Assembly: GCF_036864975.1 (NCBI RefSeq)
Contig: NZ_CP104311.1
Coordinates: forward strand, 846,001-910,000
Direction: 5' to 3'
Origin: Methylococcus capsulatus
GTDB taxonomy: Bacteria; Pseudomonadota; Gammaproteobacteria; Methylococcales; Methylococcaceae
DNA length: 64,000 nt
The position numbers and the translations under genes were made by a program. Each line of letters begins with the position of its first letter. The first letter of the stretch is position 1. Below, one piece after another: positions 44,873 to 52,452 of the stretch. A model generated the notes under the pieces. It was not told where the DNA came from. It saw only the letters and a program-made list of their open reading frames with translations, and did no database searches.

Positions 44873-47119
44873 ATGGGCAAGAAGACCCTGACCAACTCGC
44901 ACTGCCTGCTGGAACTGATCGAGAAGGCTCCAGCTCAGACTCTCAAGGCTTTTTCCGGGCTCCCCGAATGCCAGGCGCTGACTCGTGGCTTCGACTGGTC
45001 ACAGGATGCCGCTGCGCTACCCGCCGCCCTGATCGAACACGTCAGACATCTGCGCAAAGATCAGCGAGACCCTGCCGAGCGCGAGGCACTGCGCGTACTG
45101 CGTCTGGCATCCCCGCGTGGCGCGCAAATCCTCACGACCGTCGCCGATCAGCTCAACGACAACGACCTGATCGAAGCTTTTATGTCCCAGGACGGCGGTG
45201 AGATCGGTCGCGCGGTCTGGATGCGAACCCATTCCGACGAGGCGGCACGGCTGTTCGACGTCGCCGAGTCGATCCTGAATACCGGCGATCTTCGCGGCAA
45301 CAAGCGGCTGCACGATGCCTTCGACGTGCCTTGCGACGAAGCGCCGCCATTTATCTGGAACGACTCCGTCAAGAAGCAACCGGAAACCCAGCTGACCAGC
45401 GAGATGCGATTGGTCGAGCCCTGCGAGGTCATCCATATCGAGATGGCCGACGATGACACCAAGGGAGAGAACCGCAAGACGCATTACCTCGTCGTCCGCT
45501 TTGCCGGCGAGCAAGTCACGGCGGTGCAGGTGATCAACCGCAATCGCCGCAGCTTCTGCTACTTCCCGGCGCGTGACGCCACGCTCATTTACGCGCCCCA
45601 TCGCAAGATGGTCGAGGTCTACGCGCACACACTCTCCACCCGGGCGCCGTTGGCGAACGTGCTGTCCAAGCACGGTTTCAAGATGCCGTTGTCGAACCGG
45701 CCGCTGGACCGCTCCCGCTATGACCTGTCTCGCTTCGCGCGACCGCTCAAGGACGAGAAGCCTCGCATCGACGGCGCGAAGGTCGAGCGTCTTTATCTGA
45801 TCGAGGCCAAGGCCCTGCTCGGTCACGCCACGGACGCCGTCACGCTGCACATCGACAGCGGTGCAGAGCTGCATGAGCTGATCGACGAGCGCTGGGGCAA
45901 CCATCCCTTCGCGCAGCCCGGCGCCTTGCTCGGCGTGACGCTGGTCGCCGACCTCGTGTTCGAGGGCGAGACGAGTGTCACGCCCCTGTCCATCGTGCTT
46001 GCCGAGCCGGGGCGGTGCAGCCTGTCCGGTGAGAAGGATCAGCGCGTGCGCCGTGTCGGGATGCAACTGCTCGAGGCACTGGGTGTGCGCAAGCCCTTGC
46101 ACCCCGGCTCGGGTGTGGACGATCCGAACCTGATCGCCCAGGTGGCCAGGCTGCTCGAATGCGCGACCAGTCCGCTGGACGGCTTCGCACTGGCCAAGCT
46201 GGGCATCGACATCGACCACCTCGAAGACGAGGGCATCCTCACCGAGGGGGAACGGATCACGGAAACGGTCGTCCAGTTGGACGATGGTGCGCCCTTCACG
46301 GTGAAGCTGGAGCGTTGCGCCGACCAGAATCAGGTGCGCTACCGTGACCCGCTGACGGGGACGGACGTCGTCCTGCCCGCCAAGCTGGCACGTCGCTGGA
46401 AGGTGCAACTGAACTGGCTGCGCGAGGAGATCATCACCGCGCTCGGGTCGGCCTTAAAGGGCGTACGTGGCAGGCACCTCGACGACGAACCCGTGTTCCT
46501 CGGGGAGATGGACATCGATGGACACGCGGTCGCGCTGTACTTCGCTGCGAAGATGTCCAGTGAACGGCAGTACGCCAGGGTCGACGCCGCACTGCGTCTG
46601 CGCCCGCGCGCCGTGCCAGGCATCGTGCTCACCACCGCCTCGATCCCGTTTCCGTTCGCGGGAACCAACGTGGTGATCCCCATCGAGGATGTCCTGTCCG
46701 ATGGCGGTGACGGCTCGGCCATCGACACGACGCGGCTGAAGGTGGCCTACCGGCACGGGCAACTCGCGGCGATGGGCGGCACTACGGTCAGCCTGAAGGT
46801 GTCCGCTGACGGTTACTCGGCCACGCTGTACCTGCCGGGCAAGGCGCCTTGGAAGGTGACGAACAAGGCCAAGATCGCCGTGCTGCAGCGGCTGGTTGAC
46901 GCCTACACGGCGGGCACACCCCACGTGAACACCAAGAAGCTGATGGAGGACACCGGCTGCGCTTCGCCCGCCAACCTGTTCTCCAAAAACTCGCCCTGGC
47001 GCGCCTATCTGGTGAAAGTCAAAGGCGCGCATGCGTGGCAACTGAATCTGCCGACGCTCGACGCCCCGGTCGATGACGACACCGAGGTCGAGACGGAAGA
47101 AGCGGCAATGGCAGGCTGA
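44873..47119 (+). CDS. Large hypothetical protein of recombinase cassette (748 aa)
   Basis: I do not recognise this 748-aa soluble protein. It begins GKKTLTNSHCLLELIEKAPA, a form seen in nucleic-acid-related proteins, and has no Walker motif, no clear nuclease motif and no membrane segment. The middle (LTEGERITETVVQLDDGAPF) alternates beta-like and helical stretches. The last ~130 residues contain a repeated hydrophobic-basic pattern, then KKLMEDTGCASPANLFSKNS, which may be a wing-type DNA-binding part. The C-terminus is acidic. It lies directly upstream of the small gene, DUF2924 and serine-recombinase genes on the same strand, so a shared role in the element is inferred. Confidence 0.75.
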   Translation: MGKKTLTNSHCLLELIEKAPAQTLKAFSGLPECQALTRGFDWSQDAAALPAALIEHVRHLRKDQRDPAEREALRVLRLASPRGAQILTTVADQLNDNDLIEAFMSQDGGEIGRAVWMRTHSDEAARLFDVAESILNTGDLRGNKRLHDAFDVPCDEAPPFIWNDSVKKQPETQLTSEMRLVEPCEVIHIEMADDDTKGENRKTHYLVVRFAGEQVTAVQVINRNRRSFCYFPARDATLIYAPHRKMVEVYAHTLSTRAPLANVLSKHGFKMPLSNRPLDRSRYDLSRFARPLKDEKPRIDGAKVERLYLIEAKALLGHATDAVTLHIDSGAELHELIDERWGNHPFAQPGALLGVTLVADLVFEGETSVTPLSIVLAEPGRCSLSGEKDQRVRRVGMQLLEALGVRKPLHPGSGVDDPNLIAQVARLLECATSPLDGFALAKLGIDIDHLEDEGILTEGERITETVVQLDDGAPFTVKLERCADQNQVRYRDPLTGTDVVLPAKLARRWKVQLNWLREEIITALGSALKGVRGRHLDDEPVFLGEMDIDGHAVALYFAAKMSSERQYARVDAALRLRPRAVPGIVLTTASIPFPFAGTNVVIPIEDVLSDGGDGSAIDTTRLKVAYRHGQLAAMGGTTVSLKVSADGYSATLYLPGKAPWKVTNKAKIAVLQRLVDAYTAGTPHVNTKKLMEDTGCASPANLFSKNSPWRAYLVKVKGAHAWQLNLPTLDAPVDDDTEVETEEAAMAG

Positions 47120-47205
47120 CACCCGGCGGCCATTACCCTGCGTTGCCATCCGCTTCGGAGGATCAGGCCCACTATTTGTGACGGTTGCAATTCCTTGGAG
47201 CCGTC

Positions 47206-47400
47206 ATGAAGAACCTCGAATTCGCATCACCCGCGGAGATGTCATCCAGCGCCCGTGCTGGCGAAATCACCGCCATCCTTGCGGCCGCCATTGTCCGCAC
47301 ACTCATCGCCGACGAGCCAAAACAGAGAGAAGAAGTTGGCCTTGGCTTCCTGCCCGACCAGCGCGTTCATACAACCCCCTATCAACAGGAGAAGTTGTGA
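47206..47400 (+). CDS. Small protein before DUF2924 gene
   Basis: This 64-aa protein starts at ATG 47206 with TTGGAG upstream and stops at a TGATG junction with the DUF2924 gene, so it is coupled. It reads EITAILAAAIVRTLIADEP in the middle and ends in HTTPYQQEKL. No family is recognised. Such short frames just before DUF2924/recombinase pairs appear to be a regular part of this kind of cassette, as far as I recall. Confidence 0.6.
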   Translation: MKNLEFASPAEMSSSARAGEITAILAAAIVRTLIADEPKQREEVGLGFLPDQRVHTTPYQQEKL

Positions 47401-47849
47401 TGAACGAGAAACAAGCATCCGTCGCGGCGCGCATTGCCGATCTGGCCTGCCTGCCGATGTCCGAACTCTGGGCGCTGTGGGATCGGTACTTTCCGCGCCG
47501 CCCGGATTATCCGAATCGCACGCACGTCGAGTCGCGCATCGCCTACAAACTGCAAGAGGAAGCCTTCGGCGGTCTCGCGCCCGAGACGAAGCAGCGGCTG
47601 GAAGCCATCGGCGCGAGGCATTCCAAGATCAAGCTGCGGGCCAAGCCTCGGGAGTTTCACTTTCCACCCGGCACGGTGCTGTTGCGCGAATGGGGCGAGC
47701 GCGAGCACCGGGTGACGGTCAACGCCGAGGGCCGTTTCGAGTACGAGGGCCACACCTTCAAAAGCTTGACGGCGGTGGCCCGGCACATCACCGGCCAGCA
47801 CTGGAGCGGGCCGCTGTTCTTTGGCCTCGGCAAGGGAGGTGCGCGATGA
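47400..47849 (+). CDS. DUF2924 protein
   Basis: This 149-aa protein fits DUF2924: LACLPMSELWALWDRYFPRRPDYPNR at the start (key part: MSELWALWDRYF), RIAYKLQEEAFGGL, then LLREWGEREHRVTVNAEGRFEY and KSLTAVARHITGQHWSGPLFFGL. The last part resembles the DNA-contacting winged fold of RAMA-type domains (SLTAVARHITG..WSG..FFGL). It is coupled to the small gene before (TGATG) and to the recombinase after (ATGA). DUF2924 proteins are commonly encoded with large serine recombinases; a role as recombination directionality factor is possible but not shown. Confidence 0.85.
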   Translation: MNEKQASVAARIADLACLPMSELWALWDRYFPRRPDYPNRTHVESRIAYKLQEEAFGGLAPETKQRLEAIGARHSKIKLRAKPREFHFPPGTVLLREWGEREHRVTVNAEGRFEYEGHTFKSLTAVARHITGQHWSGPLFFGLGKGGAR

Positions 47850-49225
47850 ACGAAATCGCCGCTAGCCGCGCCCGCAAGCGCTGCGCCGTCTACTGCCGGG
47901 TGTCCTCAGATGAACGCCTCGACCAGGAATTCAATTCCATCGACGCCCAGAAGGAGGCTGGCCACGCCTTCATTGCAAGCCAACGCGCCGAGGGCTGGAT
48001 TCCAGTGGCCGACGACTACGACGACCCTGGCTTTTCCGGCGGCAACATGGACCGGCCCGCATTGAAACGCCTGCTGGCGGACATCGAGCGCGGCCTGATC
48101 GACATCGTCGTTGTCTACAAGATCGACCGCCTGACGCGCAGTCTTGCCGACTTCGCCAAGATGGTGGAGTTGTTCGATCAGCGCGGTGTGAGCTTCAGCG
48201 CCGTCACGCAACAGATCAACTCGGCCACCTCGATGGGCAGGTTGATGCTCAACGTCCTGCTGTCCTTCGCCCAGTTCGAGCGTGAGGTCACCGGCGAGCG
48301 CATCCGCGACAAGATCGCCGCCGCCAAGAAGAAGGGGCTGTGGATGGGCGGCGTCCCGCCGCTGGGCTACGACGTCGTCAACCGCCAGTTGGTCATCAAC
48401 AAGGCCGAGGCGGCGGTGGTGCGCCGTATCTTCGAGGAGATGCTAACCATCGGCTCGCCGACACAGATCGCCGCCAACCTGACCGCTGAGGGCATCACCA
48501 CCAAGGCCTGGACGACGCAGGAGGGCCAGACCCGCAGCGGCACGCGCATCGACAAGAAGTACCTGCACAAGCTGCTGCGCAACCGCATCTACCTGGGGGA
48601 GTTGTCGCACAAGGGAAACTGGTATCCCGGCGCGCACCCGCCGATCATCGACCGGGCGCTGTGGGACAAGGTTCACGCGGTGCTGGCTAAGGACGGCCAC
48701 GCCCGGCCGGTGGAAACCAAGATTCGGTCGCGCACCGACGCCTTGTTGCGGGGTCTGCTGTACGCCCCCTCAGGTGAACGGATGTACCCGACCTACTCGC
48801 GCAAGAACGGGCGCAAGTACCGCTACTACGTCTCCAAGTCGGAGAGCCGCTTCGGCGCACCGGGCAAGAGCTACGAACGCCTGCCCGCGCCGGAGATCGA
48901 GGCGGCGGTCGTGGCCCAGATCCGCACGGTACTGACCAGCCCCGAGTCCATCGCATCGGTGGTGCGCCACATCCAGCGCAACGGGGCCCAGATCGATGAG
49001 GCCAGCACGGTGATGGCGATGGGTCGGCTCAACGACGTGTGGGATCACCTGTTCCCGGTCGAGCGCCACCGCATCGCCAACCTGATGATCGAACGCATCG
49101 ACCTCGTCCACATCGGCGAGGTGCAAGGCATCAAGGTGAAGTGGCGGGAGTTGGGCTGGGACAAGCTGATCGGTGAATTCGCGCCAAGGGAGATCGGCGC
49201 GGAACTGATGGAGGTCGAGGCCTGA
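47846..49225 (+). CDS. Large serine recombinase
   Basis: This 459-aa site-specific recombinase has the catalytic N-terminal resolvase domain: CAVYCRVSSDERLDQ with the nucleophilic Ser at ~20, FSGGNMDRPALKRLL, and DIVVVYKIDRLTRSLADF. The Recombinase (PF07508) domain follows: GGVPPLGYDVVNRQLVINK and LLRNRIYLGELSHKG. The usual zinc-ribbon cysteines after that are replaced (LLYAPSGERMYPTYS). ATG 47846 overlaps the DUF2924 stop. It presumably moves the cassette; attachment sites are not obvious. Confidence 0.9.
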   Translation: MNEIAASRARKRCAVYCRVSSDERLDQEFNSIDAQKEAGHAFIASQRAEGWIPVADDYDDPGFSGGNMDRPALKRLLADIERGLIDIVVVYKIDRLTRSLADFAKMVELFDQRGVSFSAVTQQINSATSMGRLMLNVLLSFAQFEREVTGERIRDKIAAAKKKGLWMGGVPPLGYDVVNRQLVINKAEAAVVRRIFEEMLTIGSPTQIAANLTAEGITTKAWTTQEGQTRSGTRIDKKYLHKLLRNRIYLGELSHKGNWYPGAHPPIIDRALWDKVHAVLAKDGHARPVETKIRSRTDALLRGLLYAPSGERMYPTYSRKNGRKYRYYVSKSESRFGAPGKSYERLPAPEIEAAVVAQIRTVLTSPESIASVVRHIQRNGAQIDEASTVMAMGRLNDVWDHLFPVERHRIANLMIERIDLVHIGEVQGIKVKWRELGWDKLIGEFAPREIGAELMEVEA

Positions 49226-49587
49226 TGAACAGCCCGCTGGAAACTTTCGTGCCCCTGCACTTCAAGCGAAAGAAGGGAAAACTGATGGTCGACGGGAGGG
49301 AGGGGGCGCACGACGTCCGCATCATCGAGGCTGTGGCCCGGGCGATGCACTGGCACGCCCTGCTGGACACGGGCGCGTTCAAGAGTGTGGTCGAAATCGC
49401 CAAGGCCGAAGGGTTGATGCCGACAACGGTCGGCCGGCTGCTGAGGTTGGCGCGGCTGGCTCCCGACATCGTCGAGCAGTTGATGATGGGCTGCCAGCCG
49501 CGGCGGCTCACACTGCTGTGGCTGATGCGTAACGACATCCCCGCGCTCTGGGCAGATCAGCGCCAGATGCTTGAACGATTCCGGTAG
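49225..49587 (+). CDS. Small HTH protein, cassette paralog 1
   Basis: This 120-aa protein overlaps the recombinase stop by one base. It has LETFVPLHFKRKKGKLMVDG, then HWHALLDTGAFKSVVEIAKA and TTVGRLLRLARLAPDIVEQLM, the last two resembling a ParB/KorB-like helix-turn-helix. It is clearly related to the next gene. Regulation of the cassette by DNA binding is inferred. Confidence 0.65.
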   Translation: MNSPLETFVPLHFKRKKGKLMVDGREGAHDVRIIEAVARAMHWHALLDTGAFKSVVEIAKAEGLMPTTVGRLLRLARLAPDIVEQLMMGCQPRRLTLLWLMRNDIPALWADQRQMLERFR

Positions 49588-49595
49588 GAGGCGAA

Positions 49596-50156
49596 ATGAG
49601 CAGCAAAAAACACTATGGCAGGCAGACAGGTCGCCCGATTACCCATGAACTCACAACCCCCGCCGGTGGTGTGCGACTGGAGACCTTCGTACCCTGGACG
49701 CTGGTAAGGCGAGGGTTGAAGAAGCGGGTCATCACGCCATTGGACGCGCCGCAGGAATTTCTGGTTGAGGCCATCCGGGAGCGGGAAACACTGGCAACAG
49801 CACAGGACAGCGCGCTGATTCGTGCGCTCGGACTGGCGCACCATTGGCAGCGGCTGCTGGATGAGGAACGGGCGGCGTCCGTTGCCGAAATCGCCAAGGC
49901 CGAAGGCATGAACGTGACGCAGGTGCGCCGTGTCATGCGGCTAACCCTGTTGGCCCCGGAGGTCATCGAACGGTTGGTGGGTGCGCCCGACATCGTGCTG
50001 GAGCAGGTGATGCGCCGTCCCTGGCCCGGCAGCTGGTCTGAGCAGTTTAGATTCATGCGCGCTACCGTAACGTCTGCCTTTCGACCAACACCAGCAAGCA
50101 CAATGATGGCCGCAACCGCTCGTGACACGCACAGCGATGGAAACGGGTCAACCTAA
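49596..50156 (+). CDS. Small HTH protein, cassette paralog 2, altered C-terminus
   Basis: This 186-aa protein shares with its upstream neighbour RLETFVPWTLVRR, HHWQRLLDEERAASVAEIAKAEG (key part SVAEIAKAEG) and MRLTLLAPEVIERLV. After LEQVMRRPWPGSWSEQFRF, around base 50050, the sequence loses this character and becomes Thr/Ala/Ser-rich to the stop. That suggests the gene was cut by insertion of the following DNA and now reads into it. GAGGCG lies before the ATG. Confidence 0.6.
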   Translation: MSSKKHYGRQTGRPITHELTTPAGGVRLETFVPWTLVRRGLKKRVITPLDAPQEFLVEAIRERETLATAQDSALIRALGLAHHWQRLLDEERAASVAEIAKAEGMNVTQVRRVMRLTLLAPEVIERLVGAPDIVLEQVMRRPWPGSWSEQFRFMRATVTSAFRPTPASTMMAATARDTHSDGNGST

Positions 50157-50503
50157 TCCTTCTTGCTGCGCATCCTTTCCAAAATCTCCTGATTCTTACT
50201 AAGTGAATGAGTTGCTGTTGGCTGTGCCTGTCCTATGCCCTGCGGTTCCCGAGAATGATCTATGCTAGGAATCTCTGACTCTTGCCCCTGTGGTGTCGCT
50301 TCTAGTGGGCACCTTTCCTTCCCGATGCGTCTGGTAATGCGAATGCCGAACGGAAGGCCGACGGAAACCCACCACGTTCCATACTGACTACGCCCGACTC
50401 GAAAGCCGGGAACTCCCCAACTCATTCCAAAGTCATGTGGAGGTTGTCGCGTGTTTCTCATGGGCGCTCGCTGGTAGCTTGGTTGACGGTTCCTGTCATC
50501 CAA
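50153..50503 (-). CDS. Hypothetical protein, leftward
   Basis: This 116-aa protein has a central beta-like glycine/tryptophan-rich part, MSWGVPGFRVGRSQYGTWWV then SVGLPFGIRITRRIG, reminiscent of the DUF4236-type motif in envelope or scaffold proteins, and a polar tail. ATG 50503 or 50461 could be the start. Codon composition is less GC-rich than the housekeeping genes, as in the following triad. Function unknown. Confidence 0.5.
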   Translation of the reverse strand: MDDRNRQPSYQRAPMRNTRQPPHDFGMSWGVPGFRVGRSQYGTWWVSVGLPFGIRITRRIGKERCPLEATPQGQESEIPSIDHSREPQGIGQAQPTATHSLSKNQEILERMRSKKD

Positions 50504-50572
50504 ACATTAGGATGGACTAGTTTATCCTGCTTTCCTCGGGTAGTATCCTATTGGCGTAGAAATGTGGAGCGT

Positions 50573-50773
50573 ATGCCTCGTAACCTTGAGCAAGCGATGA
50601 CAGTGCGGAATCTCGCTGAGTATCTCAACGTAACCGAGAAGACTATCTACCGGCTCGTACAACGCGGAGAGATTCCTGGGTTCAAGGTTGCAGGGGCTTG
50701 GAGGTTTCAGCGTGCGGACATTGACGTCTGGATAGACGACCAGAAACGCGCGTCGGTATCGCAGAAGCGGTAG
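50573..50773 (+). CDS. Excisionase/HTH_17-family DNA-binding protein
   Basis: This 66-aa protein is a single MerR-like helix-turn-helix: MTVRNLAEYLNVTEKTIYRL, VQRGEIPGFKVAGAWRFQRA, DIDVWIDDQK. This is the HTH_17/excisionase pattern. ATG 50573 is preceded by GTGGAG; the frame is open further upstream without a site. It sits 79 bp before the VWA gene and may regulate the triad, since no divergent target is apparent. Confidence 0.75.
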   Translation: MPRNLEQAMTVRNLAEYLNVTEKTIYRLVQRGEIPGFKVAGAWRFQRADIDVWIDDQKRASVSQKR

Positions 50774-50851
50774 CTGGAAATCGTTAGGGCGAAATTGCCC
50801 GTTGTCTGCAGATCGCTCAGTTTTGGTGGATATTTTGGAAGGGAGAATGAC

Positions 50852-51685
50852 ATGCCGTACATTGCAGAAATCAGCCGCAGCAATCCAACAGCGTTTCTGT
50901 TTCTGGTCGACCAGTCTGGATCGATGGACGACAAAATGTCGTCGGGCCGATCGAAGGCACAACAAGTTGCGGACGTGTTGAACCGAACCCTGGCCACTCT
51001 CATCACCCGCTGCACCAAGTCGGAAGGAACCCGGAATTACTTCGACATCGGTGTGATCGGCTATGGTGCGAACGGGGCGTATAACGGGTTCCAGGGCGCA
51101 CTAGGATCGTCCGTTCTTCATCCTATCTCTGCCATCGAAGCATCTCCGCTGCGGATCGAAGAACGTCAGAAGAAGATGGATGATGGCGCGGGCGGCGTCG
51201 TCGAACAATCTATCAAATTCCCGGTTTGGTTTGAACCCCATGCGAGTGGCGGTACGCCGATGTGCCAAGCGATTACAAAGGCTGCAGAGGAACTTGTCGC
51301 TTGGTGCGATTCCCATCCGAACAGCTATCCGCCCACCGTTCTTCATATCACAGACGGCGAGTCAACCGATGGCGACCCGGAGGAACTTGCAACACAGATC
51401 CGCCAGATCCAGACTGGCGACGGGCCCGTGCTCATGTTTAATCTGCACGTCAGTACCTCTGGCGCGAACCCCGTTGAATTTCCTGCTGCTGAGACGGGAC
51501 TGCCGGATGCATACGCGAAACTTCTCTTTCGTATGTCGAGTCCCCTGCCAGATCACCTGATTCGGTTCGCCCAAGAAAAGGGATTCAAAGTGAGCATGGA
51601 GTCGCGAGGTTTCATGTTCAACGCTGACGCCGTACAGATTGTGGACTTCTTTGACATTGGCACGCGTGCCTCGCAATTGCGATAG
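50852..51685 (+). CDS. VWA-domain protein of TerY-P-like triad
   Basis: This 277-aa protein is one von Willebrand A domain. The MIDAS metal site is complete: DQSGS (D20, S22, S24), T135 in HASGGTPMCQ and D168 in LHITDGESTDG. Family members (TerY, YegL) bind partner proteins through the metal. It is the first of three overlapping or adjacent genes for VWA, PP2C phosphatase and protein kinase, the set known as the TerY-P phosphorylation triad. AAGGGAGAATGAC precedes the ATG at 50852. Confidence 0.85.
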   Translation: MPYIAEISRSNPTAFLFLVDQSGSMDDKMSSGRSKAQQVADVLNRTLATLITRCTKSEGTRNYFDIGVIGYGANGAYNGFQGALGSSVLHPISAIEASPLRIEERQKKMDDGAGGVVEQSIKFPVWFEPHASGGTPMCQAITKAAEELVAWCDSHPNSYPPTVLHITDGESTDGDPEELATQIRQIQTGDGPVLMFNLHVSTSGANPVEFPAAETGLPDAYAKLLFRMSSPLPDHLIRFAQEKGFKVSMESRGFMFNADAVQIVDFFDIGTRASQLR

Positions 51686-51699
51686 CCTTGCCGTTGCGC

Positions 51700-52452
51700 A
51701 TGAAGGTACTTTTTGCGGGCCAGGTGCCCAAGGACTCGTCGTTTCCAGACGCGAACGAGGATGCTTTTGTGTTGGCGACCGATATTGGCAGAGTCGCTGT
51801 CAGCGATGGGGCATCCGAATCCTTCGACTCAAAGACTTGGGCACACCTACTGACCGCACGCTTCGTTCGCCACCCGGAACTGAGCGCAAGTTGGCTTACT
51901 GACGCTGTTGCTGATTATCTCGTCCAATTTGATCTTGCACAGATGTCGTGGTCGAAGCAAGCTGCGTTTGACCGAGGAAGCTTCGCAACCCTTTTGGGGA
52001 TAGAGGAGTTCCGCGACCACGGCACGGTGGACGTGTTAGGCGTGGGCGATAGTCTTGCTGTGCTGTTGGATGGCGTCGACTTCGTCGACTCATTTCCTTA
52101 TTTGCGCGCCGAGGAATTTCAACAGCGCCCGGAACTGTTCTCCACTAACTCCACGCTAAACACTTTTTTCTCCTCGCCAGATTTCTTTTCCCGGCATCAC
52201 AAGACGTGGTGCATCAAGGACAGTACAGCCCCAATTGTCCTGTGCATGACTGATGCACTCGGAGAGTGGGCGCTTCGTCATGCGCAGGAAGGGCGACCTG
52301 TCTGGCAGATGCTCGCCGGGATCGAGGACGTACCCAGCCTCGAGGCCTTGGTGCTCCAGGAACGACTGACGAAAAGTATGCGCATTGACGACACGACGCT
52401 AGTTAGGTTGTCGTTCGCTACGGCTGACGGGAATGACTTACCCAACTCTTGA
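51700..52452 (+). CDS. PP2C-type protein phosphatase of triad
   Basis: This 250-aa protein is a PPM/PP2C serine-threonine phosphatase. Metal-binding and core motifs are seen: NEDAFVL (~19-25), VSDGASESF (~34-42), VLGVGDSLAVLL, LCMTDALGEWAL and the C-terminal RIDDTTLVRLSF. It corresponds to YegK in the E. coli yegI-K-L set and should reverse phosphorylation by the kinase encoded next. ATG 51700 is preferred to an upstream TTG. The end overlaps the kinase start by 20 bp. Confidence 0.85.
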   Translation: MKVLFAGQVPKDSSFPDANEDAFVLATDIGRVAVSDGASESFDSKTWAHLLTARFVRHPELSASWLTDAVADYLVQFDLAQMSWSKQAAFDRGSFATLLGIEEFRDHGTVDVLGVGDSLAVLLDGVDFVDSFPYLRAEEFQQRPELFSTNSTLNTFFSSPDFFSRHHKTWCIKDSTAPIVLCMTDALGEWALRHAQEGRPVWQMLAGIEDVPSLEALVLQERLTKSMRIDDTTLVRLSFATADGNDLPNS

